Positions 1-8,631 of a stretch of DNA of 64,000 bases are shown here, one piece after another. The stretch comes from Streptosporangium sp. NBC_01756. Its GTDB lineage: Bacteria > Actinomycetota > Actinomycetes > Streptosporangiales > Streptosporangiaceae. Numbering within the stretch: position 1 is the stretch's first letter; every line of letters begins with the position of its first letter. The DNA is taken from positions 5,580,001 to 5,644,000 of the forward strand of contig NZ_CP109130.1 in NCBI RefSeq assembly GCF_035917975.1, written 5' to 3'. The notes beneath the pieces are model-generated. The model saw only the letters and a list, made by a program, of their open reading frames with translations, did not search any database and was not told the DNA's origin. The translations under genes were made by a program, and so were the position numbers.

Positions 1-1
1 C

Positions 2-448
2 GAGGCGGCGGCCGAACTGGTCACGTTGTGCGGCCGGCTGCCCCTGGCGGTACGCATCTGCGGTGCCCGGCTCGCCGCCCGCCCGCACTGGCCGCTCGCC
101 AGTCTGGTCGCCGTGCTGCGCGACGAACGCGGCCGCCTGGACGAGTTGAGCGTCGCGGACCTCGCCATGCGGGACGGTCTGCGGCAGAGCCACGCACGGA
201 TAGCGGAGGAAGCCCGGCTGGCACTGGCCCGGCTGGCCCGGCTGGGAGCGGTCGAGTTCACGGTCGGCACCGCCGCCGCCGTCTGCGGCCTGGATCACAT
301 CACCGCCGAGGCCTGTCTGGACGCCCTGGTCGAAGCCCGGTTCGTCGCGGTGGTCGACACCGGCCAGGCCGGGCGGTTCCACTACCGCCTTGACGAGCTG
401 GTCCGGCTGTTCGTCCTGGACCCGGGCGCGACCCGGCCACCGGGCTGA
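2..448 (+). CDS. STAND/AfsR-type transcriptional regulator, C-terminal part (5' truncated)
   Basis: The reading frame is open from the first bases of the window, so the start lies upstream. The first visible residues, E-A-A-A-E-L-V-T-L-C-G-R-L-P-L-A, match the stretch that ends the NB-ARC ATPase module of actinobacterial STAND regulators (AfsR/SARP relatives), where 'CGxLPLA' is typical. The rest looks like the winged-helix region that follows the NTPase in those proteins, and it ends with a short Pro-rich tail. Family knowledge suggests ATP-gated DNA binding. The DNA-binding or SARP domain that would normally sit at the N-terminus is outside the window, so subfamily and target cannot be given. 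The gene converges with the STAS gene, 16 bases away. Confidence 0.6.
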   Translation, partial: EAAAELVTLCGRLPLAVRICGARLAARPHWPLASLVAVLRDERGRLDELSVADLAMRDGLRQSHARIAEEARLALARLARLGAVEFTVGTAAAVCGLDHITAEACLDALVEARFVAVVDTGQAGRFHYRLDELVRLFVLDPGATRPPG

Positions 449-464
449 CGGCGGAGCCAGGCGT

Positions 465-818
465 TCAGGCGGCGGCGTCGAGGGCCTCGTGCAGGGTGCC
501 GCACGTCTCGAAGTGCCGGTTGAGGTTGGTGATGGTCAGCAAGTGGGTGATCATGCCGGGATTCAGCACCAGGATGAGGCGGCCATGGGTGTCCCTGACC
601 CGGGTCAGCGCCCCCACCAGGATGCCCAGGCCCACCGAGTCGCAGAACGGCACCTCGGTCAGGTCCAGCACCAGGCACGGGTGGCCCGGGGTCTCCAGGG
701 CCTGCTCCACCTCCGCACGGAGCCGGGGCGCGACGGCCATGTCCAGCTCACCCGAGGCCCGCACCACCACGCAGGGACCGTTGCTCCACCTCTGCACGTC
801 GAAAGTCGTGACCACCAT
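465..818 (-). CDS. STAS-domain anti-sigma factor antagonist
   Basis: A 117-residue single STAS domain. The segment 'LDLTEVPFCDSVGLGILVGA' (about 51-70) has the usual D-S-x-G-L phosphoacceptor motif, with Ser61 as the likely target of an anti-sigma kinase. Family role: a SpoIIAA/RsbV-like protein binds an anti-sigma factor when dephosphorylated and so frees an alternative sigma factor in the cytoplasm. The ATG start at 818 is preceded by a good GGAGGTG ribosome-binding site. A longer reading of the same frame runs back under the LCP gene, but it is a shadow. No cognate kinase or sigma factor gene is visible nearby, so the partner is unknown. Confidence 0.88.
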   Translation of the reverse strand: MVVTTFDVQRWSNGPCVVVRASGELDMAVAPRLRAEVEQALETPGHPCLVLDLTEVPFCDSVGLGILVGALTRVRDTHGRLILVLNPGMITHLLTITNLNRHFETCGTLHEALDAAA

Positions 819-871
819 CAACACCTCCGTGCGGTCTACCTGCCCTGGAGGGTGGCTTATATGCGTTTGAC

Positions 872-2368
872 TTATTTTTTGCAGATGTTCTGGGTCGCGG
901 TCCTCGCCGCGGGGGTGGCGGTCGCGGAAGGAGACGCGGTGGGCGCGGCGGCCTCCGCGACGGTGACCTTCTTGGCGCCCGAGTACTTCTGACCGGCGAT
1001 CACCTCGATCCGGTCTCCGATGTTCCCCACCGCGCGGACGTCCGCCCCGGGCAGTGCGGCGGCCAGGGTCCGTGCCGAGTCCTCGCGGCCCGTGCCGTAG
1101 CGGATGACCGTCTTGTCGTGGTCTCTCTGCTGCGTGTCGCCGGCGGTCTCGGGGACCAGGAAACCGGCCTTCAGCAGGTCGGCCCGCGCTCGCGCGCCGA
1201 GACCGGTGATCAGGGTGCCGTTGAGCACCCTGACCGAGATCCGTGCGGGCGGTACGGTGAGCGCGGCGGCCGAGGGGGTCGGCGTCGCGGCCTTGGTCGC
1301 GGTGGGGGTGGGTTTGGCGGGTTCGGTGAGCGGTTCGTCGGCGGCGATCCGGCGGAACAGCTCGCCGGCCGCCTCCTTGTCCCAGAGCACGGCCGACTCG
1401 TTGGTCGGCGTCGTGTAGTCGACGTCGGCGAGCGGGACCGTGGCGAAGGCCACGTCGTCGGTGGAGACGTCCTTGAGCTGGTTGGCCAGGCCGAGCAGGT
1501 CCTTGCGGAGCGGTTCGTCCACCCGGAGCGTGCCGAGGGCGGTGTTGACGAACGAGGTGAGCCTGATCGGGTTGGTCAGCGTGCCGCCGCTCAGGGCCTG
1601 GTGCAGCAGGGCCGAGATGACCTGCTGCTGGCGGTCGATGCGGTCGAGGTCGGAGCGGGCGGTGGCCCGGGTGCGGGCGTAGGCGAGGGCCTTGACGCCG
1701 TCGAGGGAGTAGGTGCCGGGCTGGAGGGTCAGCGCGGTCTTCGGGTCGTCGATCGCGACCGGGGTGCACACCGAGACGCCGCCCAGGGCGTCGACCACCT
1801 CGATGAAGCCGAGCACGTTGATCTCGACGTAGTGGTGGATGTGCAGCCCGGTGGCGTTCTGCACGGTCCGTACGGCGAGCTTCGGGCCGCCGAACTGGTA
1901 GGCGGCGTTGATCTTGTGCGGGCCCTGGCCGGGGACCGTCGTCCAGGTGTCGCGGGGGAGGCTGACCACGGTGACCCTGGTGTGGTCCTCCGACAGGTGG
2001 AGAACCATCATGGTGTCGGTCCGCTCGCCGGTCTCACGTCCCAGCTTGAGCCGGTTCTGCTGCTGGCGGGTGAGGTTGTCGCGCCGGTCCACGCCGACGA
2101 CCAGGATGTTCATCGCGCCCGTGGACGACGACCCGGTCACTCCCGCGTCGACCGGCTCGATCTGGCTGGCCGCGTAGTTCGGCAGCGCCCACACCACGCC
2201 CGAGGCGCCCAGCACCATGGTGGAGAACACCCCGGTGGCCAGCAGGCTTCGGCGCCGGGAACGGGCGCCTCTGGCGGACCTGCGGTCACGCCTGGGACTC
2301 ACCCGGACCTTGCCGTAGGCGTCACCGCCCACCCGCACCCCCGAGTCGTCCTCTTCCGGGTCGCGCAT
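872..2368 (-). CDS. LCP (LytR-CpsA-Psr) family protein with LytR_C domain
   Basis: 498 residues from the ATG at 2368, which follows an AGGGGG ribosome-binding site; the frame could extend 38 codons further but that part looks non-coding. Order: charged cytoplasmic tail, one membrane segment at about 41-62, an LCP domain with the conserved R-T-D-T-M-M and S-L-P-R-D-T-W motifs (Arg/Asp residues that bind the pyrophosphate lipid and Mg2+), a Pro/Thr/Ala linker, then a LytR_C domain. The Pro/Ala-rich C-terminus ends N-I-C-K-K. LCP proteins transfer undecaprenyl-linked glycopolymers to peptidoglycan outside the membrane. The gene is divergent from a GT2 gene 53 bases away, in a glycopolymer locus. 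A second LCP gene lies at 19359-20951. Confidence 0.9.
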   Translation of the reverse strand: MRDPEEDDSGVRVGGDAYGKVRVSPRRDRRSARGARSRRRSLLATGVFSTMVLGASGVVWALPNYAASQIEPVDAGVTGSSSTGAMNILVVGVDRRDNLTRQQQNRLKLGRETGERTDTMMVLHLSEDHTRVTVVSLPRDTWTTVPGQGPHKINAAYQFGGPKLAVRTVQNATGLHIHHYVEINVLGFIEVVDALGGVSVCTPVAIDDPKTALTLQPGTYSLDGVKALAYARTRATARSDLDRIDRQQQVISALLHQALSGGTLTNPIRLTSFVNTALGTLRVDEPLRKDLLGLANQLKDVSTDDVAFATVPLADVDYTTPTNESAVLWDKEAAGELFRRIAADEPLTEPAKPTPTATKAATPTPSAAALTVPPARISVRVLNGTLITGLGARARADLLKAGFLVPETAGDTQQRDHDKTVIRYGTGREDSARTLAAALPGADVRAVGNIGDRIEVIAGQKYSGAKKVTVAEAAAPTASPSATATPAARTATQNICKK

Positions 2369-2421
2369 GCGTGGCCCCCTAGGCTCTGCTGGGTCGATGA
2401 GGTACCCATTCGTACAGTAGC

Positions 2422-3465
2422 GTGAGCGACGCCATGAAGCAGTTCCCCGACTCGCCCGCGCCGGCGTCGTCTTCCGAGACACGTGTCTGGCCCCCCATCT
2501 CCATCGTCATCCCGGTGCTGAACGAGGAGCGCCATCTGCGGGAGGCGGTGCGTCAGGTCCTGTCGCAGCACTACGCGGGACCGATCGAGGTCGTGCTCGC
2601 CATCGGCCCCTCCCAGGACCGCACCCAGGAGGTCGCGGACGCGATCGCGGCCGAGGATCCACGGGTGGTCGTGGTCCCGAACCCGACCGGCCGCACCCCC
2701 AACGCCCTCAACGCGGCCATCGGCGCGTCCCGCAACGGGATCATCGCCCGGGTGGACGGCCACGCCATGCTCCCGGAGGACTACCTCCGGGTCGCGGTGG
2801 AGACCCTTGAGGAGACCGGTGCCGACAACGTCGGCGGCGTCATGGCCGCCGAGGGGGTCACCCCGTTCGAGCAGGCCGTGGCCCGGGCGATGACCTCCAA
2901 GATCGGTGTCGGTGGCGCCCGCTTCCACACGGGCGGGACCGCGGGTCCGGCCGACACGGTCTATCTCGGCGTGTTCCGCCGCGAGGCGCTGGAGCGGGTC
3001 GGCGGCTACGACGAGCACTTCCAGCGGGCACAGGACTGGGAGATGAACCACCGCATCCGTGAGACAGGCGGCCTGGTCTGGTTCCAGCCCCGGATGCGGG
3101 TCTCCTACCGGCCGAGACCCACCGTCAAGGCCCTCGCCAAGCAGTATTTCCACTACGGCCGCTGGCGCAGGGTGGTCGCCCGCACCCACGAGGGCACGAT
3201 CAACCTGCGCTACCTGGCGCCCCCGGCGGCGGTGCTCGCCATCCTCGCCGGCCTGGTCGTCTCGCCCTTCTTCTGGCCGGGCCTGCTCATCCCGGGCCTC
3301 TATCTGGCGGCGATCCTGGCCGGTTCGGCGGTGACCGGCAGCGGCCTGCCCGCGGCCTCGCTCGTCCGGCTGCCGCTGGTCTACGTCACCATGCACATGT
3401 CATGGGGCTGGGGCTTCCTCACCAGTCCGAAGCGGCTCGGGAAGCCCCCGAAAACGCGAGGCTGA
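2422..3465 (+). CDS. Family 2 glycosyltransferase, membrane-anchored
   Basis: 347 residues from the GTG at 2422. The GT-A fold begins with S-I-V-I-P-V-L-N-E-E (27-36). The metal-binding position is a variant 'RVDGH' (Asp112) instead of a plain DxD, and 'QDWEMN' fits the general-base region. Two to three hydrophobic segments near the C-terminus (from about residue 265) anchor it in the membrane. It resembles succinoglycan-biosynthesis ExoA-type GT2 enzymes. No clear ribosome-binding site precedes the GTG, and a -10-like TACAGT ends only 3 bases before it. Translation could therefore start leaderless at the internal ATG 2434. Sugar donor and acceptor are unknown; context suggests a wall glycopolymer. 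Confidence 0.82.
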   Translation: MSDAMKQFPDSPAPASSSETRVWPPISIVIPVLNEERHLREAVRQVLSQHYAGPIEVVLAIGPSQDRTQEVADAIAAEDPRVVVVPNPTGRTPNALNAAIGASRNGIIARVDGHAMLPEDYLRVAVETLEETGADNVGGVMAAEGVTPFEQAVARAMTSKIGVGGARFHTGGTAGPADTVYLGVFRREALERVGGYDEHFQRAQDWEMNHRIRETGGLVWFQPRMRVSYRPRPTVKALAKQYFHYGRWRRVVARTHEGTINLRYLAPPAAVLAILAGLVVSPFFWPGLLIPGLYLAAILAGSAVTGSGLPAASLVRLPLVYVTMHMSWGWGFLTSPKRLGKPPKTRG

Positions 3466-3507
3466 CCGCCGCGTCCGCACGGGCTCGGCCGTCCGTGAGC
3501 CGCGGGC

Positions 3508-5301
3508 TCAGTCGTCCGCGTCCTCACGGGCGGCGCGCTCGTAGGCGCCGTTCACGGCCTCGTTCAGGCGGGTCATCGCGTCCGGATGGTCGGGGCCGAG
3601 CAGGTAGGTCCTGAGCTTGCGCCTGGTGGCCGCCAGCACGTCCTCCCCGCCGCGCTCCACGGCCGCCAGGACGGCGGGCAGCCCGTCCAGGTCCTCGGTG
3701 AGCAGGTAGGCGGCCTCCGCGCTGGGATACCGCTCGCGGAAGGCCCGCTCCGGCAGTCCCGCCACATTGGTCACCGCGTACGGCTTGCCGCTGGCGATGA
3801 AGTCCGCCACCAGGCTGGAGATGTCGGTGATCAGCAGGTCGGCCTGGTTGAAGCAGTCGTAGAGGGAGGGTTCCGGGCCGGTGACGACCCGGTGCCTGAT
3901 CGGCTCGGCGTGGGCCGTACCGGCGGGGTGGCGGGCGATGGACCGCGACAGCTCCGCCCGCTCCAGCATCGTGAGGATCTCCCGGTGGACGTCGCGCGCG
4001 GCCGGGTTGCGGTAACCGGTCAGCGGATGGGGTTTGTAGATCACCCGGAGCGCGGGGGAGCGGGCCAGCAGGGCCCGGACGATCGCCTGCCCCATCGTGA
4101 GGATCGAGGTGTGGAACAGGTCGTCGGTCCATCCCTCCCAGGTGGGGGCGTAGAGCACGGTGCGGTACGGCAGGCCGGGCCCGGTGCTGCGGACCCCGGT
4201 GAGCTGCGGCCGGCCCACCTCGTGGACGTCCTCGTCACGCACGCCCACCCGGGCGCGGAGGTAGCGGTCCCGGCCGGCCTGCCCGGCCACCCAGACCTCG
4301 TCGTAGACCTTGGTGAACGGATTGAACGACGCCTCCTTGTCGCTGTCCCCGTGGCCCACGAAGACGCTGCGCAGCCCGCGGATGCGCAGCATATGGATGT
4401 TCTTTCCGACGTTGGCCGGATACAGGCAGACCCGGGCGGAGGCCAGGGCCCCGAAGCTCATCAGGTCGGCCGCCGCCGGGATGCAGACCACCGGCAGCGA
4501 GGTCTCCCCCAGTAGCCGGAGCATGCTCGTCTCCCGCAGGACCACCACGGCCCGCCGGTCGATCCGCTCCAGCGGGCGCAGCCACATGGTGGCCTGGTAG
4601 GCCGAGTCGTTCGGCCCGGAGAAGTAGAGGATCACCTCCGGCCGGTAGCGGGCGAGGCGCCTGCCGACCGCCTTCAGCACGCCGCGCCGGTTCCTGAGCG
4701 GCCTGATCCGGCGCAGGTGGGGCAGCAGGCCGAGCACGCCCGCGGCCCCGAGGCCGAGCGCGATCGCCGCCCCGGCCGCGCCCTGGTAGTCGGTGCCGAG
4801 CACCGCGTCCAGCGCCGCGCCGCCGACCGGCGGCATGTCGAGGTACAGCGTCCGCATGCCTCCGTAGCCGACCAGGACGTTCGGCGGCGGGGGCGGGATC
4901 TCCACCGCGCCGTCGATGTTGCGGGTCAGCACCGGAAGCCTGGTGAGCACCCGGGTGTGGGCGATGGCCAGCCCGGTCTGCAGGGCCCGTACCCCGTGCA
5001 GCGTGAACAGCCCCAGGACCAGGGCCGCGAACCAGGGCGAGTCGGTGCCCGCCGTACGCGCGACCAGGAGGACCGCGGCCATCTCGCGGATCATGAACCG
5101 GAGTGTGACGCCCAGGTGCACGCTGCTCAGCAGGTCGATCAGCTTCCTGGCCCGCCGCCTGGCGACGATCTCCGCCGCGTAGGACAGCGCGCAGAACGCC
5201 AGGAAGACCCAGGGCCAGGGCCACAGGGCGGCGACGACGAGCGGCGGGTAGGAGCCCAGCACGGCCGCGCACGCCATCAGGGCACGAGGGTCACGCTTCA
5301 T
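3508..5301 (-). CDS. CDP-glycerol/CDP-polyol glycerophosphotransferase (TagB/TagF-like)
   Basis: 597 residues. The N-terminal 200 or so contain several hydrophobic segments. From about 250 on comes the Glyphos_transf domain, with 'GHGDSDKE' (catalytic-site His region), 'YAPTWEG', 'KPHP' and 'DLLITDISS', all hallmarks of teichoic-acid polymerases and primases. These enzymes move polyol-phosphate from CDP-glycerol or CDP-ribitol onto a lipid-linked chain on the inner membrane face. The next upstream gene on the same strand makes a CDP-polyol, so CDP-ribitol is the likely donor. The ATG at 5301 abuts a GGAGG with no spacer, so the exact start is uncertain. The integral membrane N-terminus is longer than in Bacillus TagF, which is peripheral. 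Confidence 0.85.
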   Translation of the reverse strand: MKRDPRALMACAAVLGSYPPLVVAALWPWPWVFLAFCALSYAAEIVARRRARKLIDLLSSVHLGVTLRFMIREMAAVLLVARTAGTDSPWFAALVLGLFTLHGVRALQTGLAIAHTRVLTRLPVLTRNIDGAVEIPPPPPNVLVGYGGMRTLYLDMPPVGGAALDAVLGTDYQGAAGAAIALGLGAAGVLGLLPHLRRIRPLRNRRGVLKAVGRRLARYRPEVILYFSGPNDSAYQATMWLRPLERIDRRAVVVLRETSMLRLLGETSLPVVCIPAAADLMSFGALASARVCLYPANVGKNIHMLRIRGLRSVFVGHGDSDKEASFNPFTKVYDEVWVAGQAGRDRYLRARVGVRDEDVHEVGRPQLTGVRSTGPGLPYRTVLYAPTWEGWTDDLFHTSILTMGQAIVRALLARSPALRVIYKPHPLTGYRNPAARDVHREILTMLERAELSRSIARHPAGTAHAEPIRHRVVTGPEPSLYDCFNQADLLITDISSLVADFIASGKPYAVTNVAGLPERAFRERYPSAEAAYLLTEDLDGLPAVLAAVERGGEDVLAATRRKLRTYLLGPDHPDAMTRLNEAVNGAYERAAREDADD

Positions 5302-5350
5302 CCTCCGAAGCTAGCCGCGCGCCGATGTCCGCCCAGGTAGGCGCGCTGCG

Positions 5351-6763
5351 TCAGGCTCCGTCGAGGCGGACGTCGATCACGTGCCCGGTGAGGTCGGAGA
5401 TGAGCACGTCCATGGAGGTCTGGGCTACGGCGCGCGGTGAGAGCAGAGTATGGGCGGGTTCCTCACCGAAAGCGCGGACGCGCATCGGGGTGCCGGTCCG
5501 CTCCGGGTTGACGCAGTTGACCCGGACGCCGTACTCGGCCCACTCGTCGGCGAGCGCCTGGGTCAGGTTCACCACGGCGGCCTTCGTCGAGGAGTAGAGG
5601 CTGTAGTCGGCCCGGCCCCGGGTGTAGGAGGAGGAGGTGTAGAGCAGCAGGTGGCCGCGGGTCTCACGGAGGTGGCCGACGGCGGCCCTGGCGATGTTGA
5701 CGGGGCCGAGGTAGTTCACGCCCACGGTCTCGGCGATCGTGGCGTCGCTCACCTCGCCCAGCTTGCCCATGTGCAGCACACCCGCGGTGTTGACCACGTA
5801 GTCGATCCTGCCGCTCTCCTTGGCCGCGTGGGCGAGCGCGTCGTGCACCGCCCCGGCGTCCTCGACACGCACCCCGTTCAGCGACCGGGAGAAGGAGAAC
5901 ACCTCGGCGCCGTGCCGTCCGGCCAGCTCGACCACCTCGGCGCCGATGCCGTAGCTGCCGCCGAAGACCACCACGGTCCTGCCTTCCATCGCCTCCCGGT
6001 AGGCGGAGGGGGAGCGCCGCGGGGCGCTGCCCGCGGCGAGCTGGAAGAGCTTGTCGGCGATGAACACGTCCACCGGATGGGTGACCTTCATGTTGTGCTC
6101 ACTGCCCGGCACGATGTAGATCGGCACGTCGGGAAGGTAGCGGAGCACCACCCCGCAGTCGTCCGTGGCCGGATACCTGCCGAAGTCGGGGTCGGCGAAG
6201 GCCCGCTGGTAGGCCTCGCGGATCACCGAGAGCCGGAAGCACTGCGGCGTCTGGCCGCGGCGCAGCCGGGAACGGTCGGGGATGTCACGGACGATCTCCC
6301 CGCGTGGCCCGGGGGCGGCCACCACGACCGTGTCGGAGCTCGGGATCGCCACGTTGACGGCCGAGTAGACCTTCAGGGCCGCCACGCACTCGGTGATGAT
6401 CCGGGGCTCCAGCAGCGGTCTGACGGCGTCGTGCAGGAGCACGTCGCACTCCTGCGTCCCCAGCGCGTTCAGCGCCCGCCAGGTGGTGTCGGTACGGCTC
6501 TCGCCACCCTCCAGGATCTTGCTGACCTTCCGGAAGCCGTTGCGGGCGACGATCCGCTCCACCTCGCCGGTGAAGCCCGGCGTCATCAGCACGATGATCT
6601 CGTCGATCTCGGGCGCGCCGTCGAACAGGGCGAGGGTGTGCTCCAGGATCGTCCGGCCGGCGATCTTCACGAGCTGCTTGGGGGTGTTCAGTCCGACGCG
6701 CTGGCCGACTCCACCGGCAAGGACGACCCCGACGGTGCGGAGACGCGGTTCAGGAACGGCCAA
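5351..6763 (-). CDS. Bifunctional cytidylyltransferase / short-chain reductase (CDP-ribitol synthase type)
   Basis: 470 residues from a TTG start at 6763 with an AAGGAAG ribosome-binding site. Residues 10-240 are an IspD/TarI-like cytidylyltransferase (L-A-G-G-V-G-Q-R at 15-22, T-P-K-Q at 27-30, H-D-A-V-R-P at 111-116). Residues 260-470 are a short-chain dehydrogenase with a G-G-S-Y-G-I-G cofactor loop (268-274) and the YxxxK pair Tyr390/Lys394. The same fusion occurs in Haemophilus Bcs1/Acs1, which reduces ribulose-5-phosphate to ribitol-5-phosphate and activates it with CTP. It is 49 bases upstream of the TagF-like gene on the same strand, so the two probably form an operon for a poly(ribitol phosphate)-like polymer. 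Substrate is inferred; another polyol is possible. Confidence 0.83.
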   Translation of the reverse strand: MAVPEPRLRTVGVVLAGGVGQRVGLNTPKQLVKIAGRTILEHTLALFDGAPEIDEIIVLMTPGFTGEVERIVARNGFRKVSKILEGGESRTDTTWRALNALGTQECDVLLHDAVRPLLEPRIITECVAALKVYSAVNVAIPSSDTVVVAAPGPRGEIVRDIPDRSRLRRGQTPQCFRLSVIREAYQRAFADPDFGRYPATDDCGVVLRYLPDVPIYIVPGSEHNMKVTHPVDVFIADKLFQLAAGSAPRRSPSAYREAMEGRTVVVFGGSYGIGAEVVELAGRHGAEVFSFSRSLNGVRVEDAGAVHDALAHAAKESGRIDYVVNTAGVLHMGKLGEVSDATIAETVGVNYLGPVNIARAAVGHLRETRGHLLLYTSSSYTRGRADYSLYSSTKAAVVNLTQALADEWAEYGVRVNCVNPERTGTPMRVRAFGEEPAHTLLSPRAVAQTSMDVLISDLTGHVIDVRLDGA

Positions 6764-6918
6764 GATCTGCTTCCTTCGACGGTGCGGATACGGCGAGCGT
6801 AATGGGTGCTTACCCGAACGCAGGTCGCGCTCCCGTGCTATCCAGTCAAGATCTCGCTACGCTAAGTGCGCACTCCCCGGTTCGCACGGTGATCCCGTCG
6901 GATACGAAGGAGCCCGGT

Positions 6919-8631
6919 TTGCCTGATTTCCACGTCCCCGCGCCGTCCGGAAACGTCCGGACGGCCGCCGTCGTGCTCGCCACCACGGACGCGGCGACTT
7001 CGCGCTGCGCCGACGGCACGCTGCTCGACCGGCTGACCGGCCAGCTCGGCCGGCTCCCCGTCGGGGACGTGCACGTGGTCGGCCGCTCCAGCGACATCAT
7101 CCACGCCCCCGGCGGCACCTACATGATCGGCGCCGAGGGCTCCCGGGGGCTCGCCGACGACCTGCGCAGGATCGCCGAGGTGGCCCGCACGGCCACCGGC
7201 CCGGTGGCCGTGATCGCGGGTGACCTGGTGGCCCACACCGAGGCGCTGGCCATGCTCCTGGCGCACCCCGCGCACGACACGGGCGCGGTGGTGACCACGG
7301 ACGGTGAAGGCGCCGGGCCGCTGCGCCCGCCGGTCCGGATCGAGGGCGGCCGGGTGGCCGCGGCGGGCAGCACCTTCCACGGGATCGCCGACGCCAACGG
7401 CACCTTCCGGGGTGTGCTCCAGGTGGGAGTGGCCGATCTCCCCCTCCTCGCCGAGACCGCGGACACGCTGGCCGAGCCGGCCGGGACCGGCCGGTTCGGG
7501 CTGCTGGGCGGCGCCGAGGTCGGCGAACTGCTCCTGGTCGGCCTGGTCCGCTCCGGTGTCCCGGTGCGCGCCTGCGTGATCGGGCGGCTGCGCTGCGACC
7601 GGGTGGCCGGGCAGGCGGACGCCGACTCGGCCATGTCACGCCTCACGGAGGTGGACGAGGAGCGTGCCCGGCTGGACGCCACGGTCAAGCCGAACGACGG
7701 CTTCTTCACCACCCACTTCGTGAGTTCCTGGTCCACCCACCTGGTCAAGCTGGCGGCGGAGCTGCGCCTGACGCCGAACGCGGTCACCGGGATCTCCGTC
7801 GGCCTGGCCATGCTCGCCGCGGTCTCGTTCACGACGGGCACCCGCCAGGCGCAGGTCGCCGGTGCCGTCCTGCTCTACCTGTCGTTCGTGCTCGACTGCG
7901 TGGACGGCCAGCTCGCCCGCTACACCCGCGCCTACTCCCCGCTCGGCGCCTGGCTGGACGCGACCTTCGACCGGGTCAAGGAGTACGCCGTCTACGTGGG
8001 TCTCGCCCTGGGCTACACGGCGGGGCTGGACGACTCCCACGGCGGGCCGCACGGCATCTGGGTGCTGGCGGTCGCGGCGATGATCCTGCAGATGCTCCGC
8101 CACACGATCGACTTCTCCTACGCGGGGTCCCGCGCCGACGCCGCCCGCAAGGCGGTCCGGGCCGGTACGGCCGCCTCGCTGACCGTCCCGGCGGAGGTGC
8201 CCGCCCGGCCGGAGCCGCCGGGGCCGCCCGGGGCGCAGGAGCCGCTGGGGGCGCAGGAGCCGCCGGGGCCGCTGGGACCGCCCGGGGCGCAGGAGCCGCC
8301 GGAGGACCGGCGGGCCGAGGCCGCCGAGGGCGGTGCCGCCGGACGACACCCGCGGAGCCGGCCGGCTCCCGGGACCGGCGCCGGCGCCGCGGGGAACGCG
8401 GGGAACGCGGGGAACACGGTCGTGCGGCTGTCGCGCCGCCTGGAGCGGGTCTCCCTCACCCGCTGGCTGAAGAAGATCATCGTGCTCCCCATCGGGGAGC
8501 GGATGGCACTCATCGCGGTGACCGCCGCGGTGTTCAACGCGCGGGTGACCTTCATCGCGCTGCTGACCTGGGGCGGCGTCGCCGCCCTCTACACGGTCGC
8601 GGGCAGGATCGGCAGGTCCTTCAGCCGATGA
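6919..8631 (+). CDS. CDP-alcohol phosphotransferase with N-terminal nucleotidyltransferase-like domain
   Basis: 570 residues from the TTG at 6919, chosen because AAGGAG lies 6 bases upstream; an ATG at 6802 opens the same frame without a ribosome-binding site. Residues 1-250 look like a degenerate NTP-transferase domain. A membrane domain follows, with the complete CDP-AP motif: Asp326, Asp329-Gly330, Ala333-Arg334, Gly343, Asp347 and Asp351. These bind the CDP-linked substrate and metals. Between membrane helices sits a low-complexity linker (about 430-500) rich in P-P-G and G-A-Q-E-P units. The family joins an alcohol-phosphate to a CDP-activated lipid or polyol. ATGA overlap with the next gene shows translational coupling. 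Confidence 0.8.
   Translation: MPDFHVPAPSGNVRTAAVVLATTDAATSRCADGTLLDRLTGQLGRLPVGDVHVVGRSSDIIHAPGGTYMIGAEGSRGLADDLRRIAEVARTATGPVAVIAGDLVAHTEALAMLLAHPAHDTGAVVTTDGEGAGPLRPPVRIEGGRVAAAGSTFHGIADANGTFRGVLQVGVADLPLLAETADTLAEPAGTGRFGLLGGAEVGELLLVGLVRSGVPVRACVIGRLRCDRVAGQADADSAMSRLTEVDEERARLDATVKPNDGFFTTHFVSSWSTHLVKLAAELRLTPNAVTGISVGLAMLAAVSFTTGTRQAQVAGAVLLYLSFVLDCVDGQLARYTRAYSPLGAWLDATFDRVKEYAVYVGLALGYTAGLDDSHGGPHGIWVLAVAAMILQMLRHTIDFSYAGSRADAARKAVRAGTAASLTVPAEVPARPEPPGPPGAQEPLGAQEPPGPLGPPGAQEPPEDRRAEAAEGGAAGRHPRSRPAPGTGAGAAGNAGNAGNTVVRLSRRLERVSLTRWLKKIIVLPIGERMALIAVTAAVFNARVTFIALLTWGGVAALYTVAGRIGRSFSR

Noticed and set aside
3482-3509. GGCTC/GAGCC hairpins between convergent genes as a terminator
   Set aside because: Arms are only 5 bases and overlap the stop codon. 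Too weak to call.
8209-8310. The Pro-Gly-rich linker as a collagen-like domain
   Set aside because: It is too short and irregular (P-P-G mixed with G-A-Q-E-P) for a stable triple helix. It reads better as a flexible linker.
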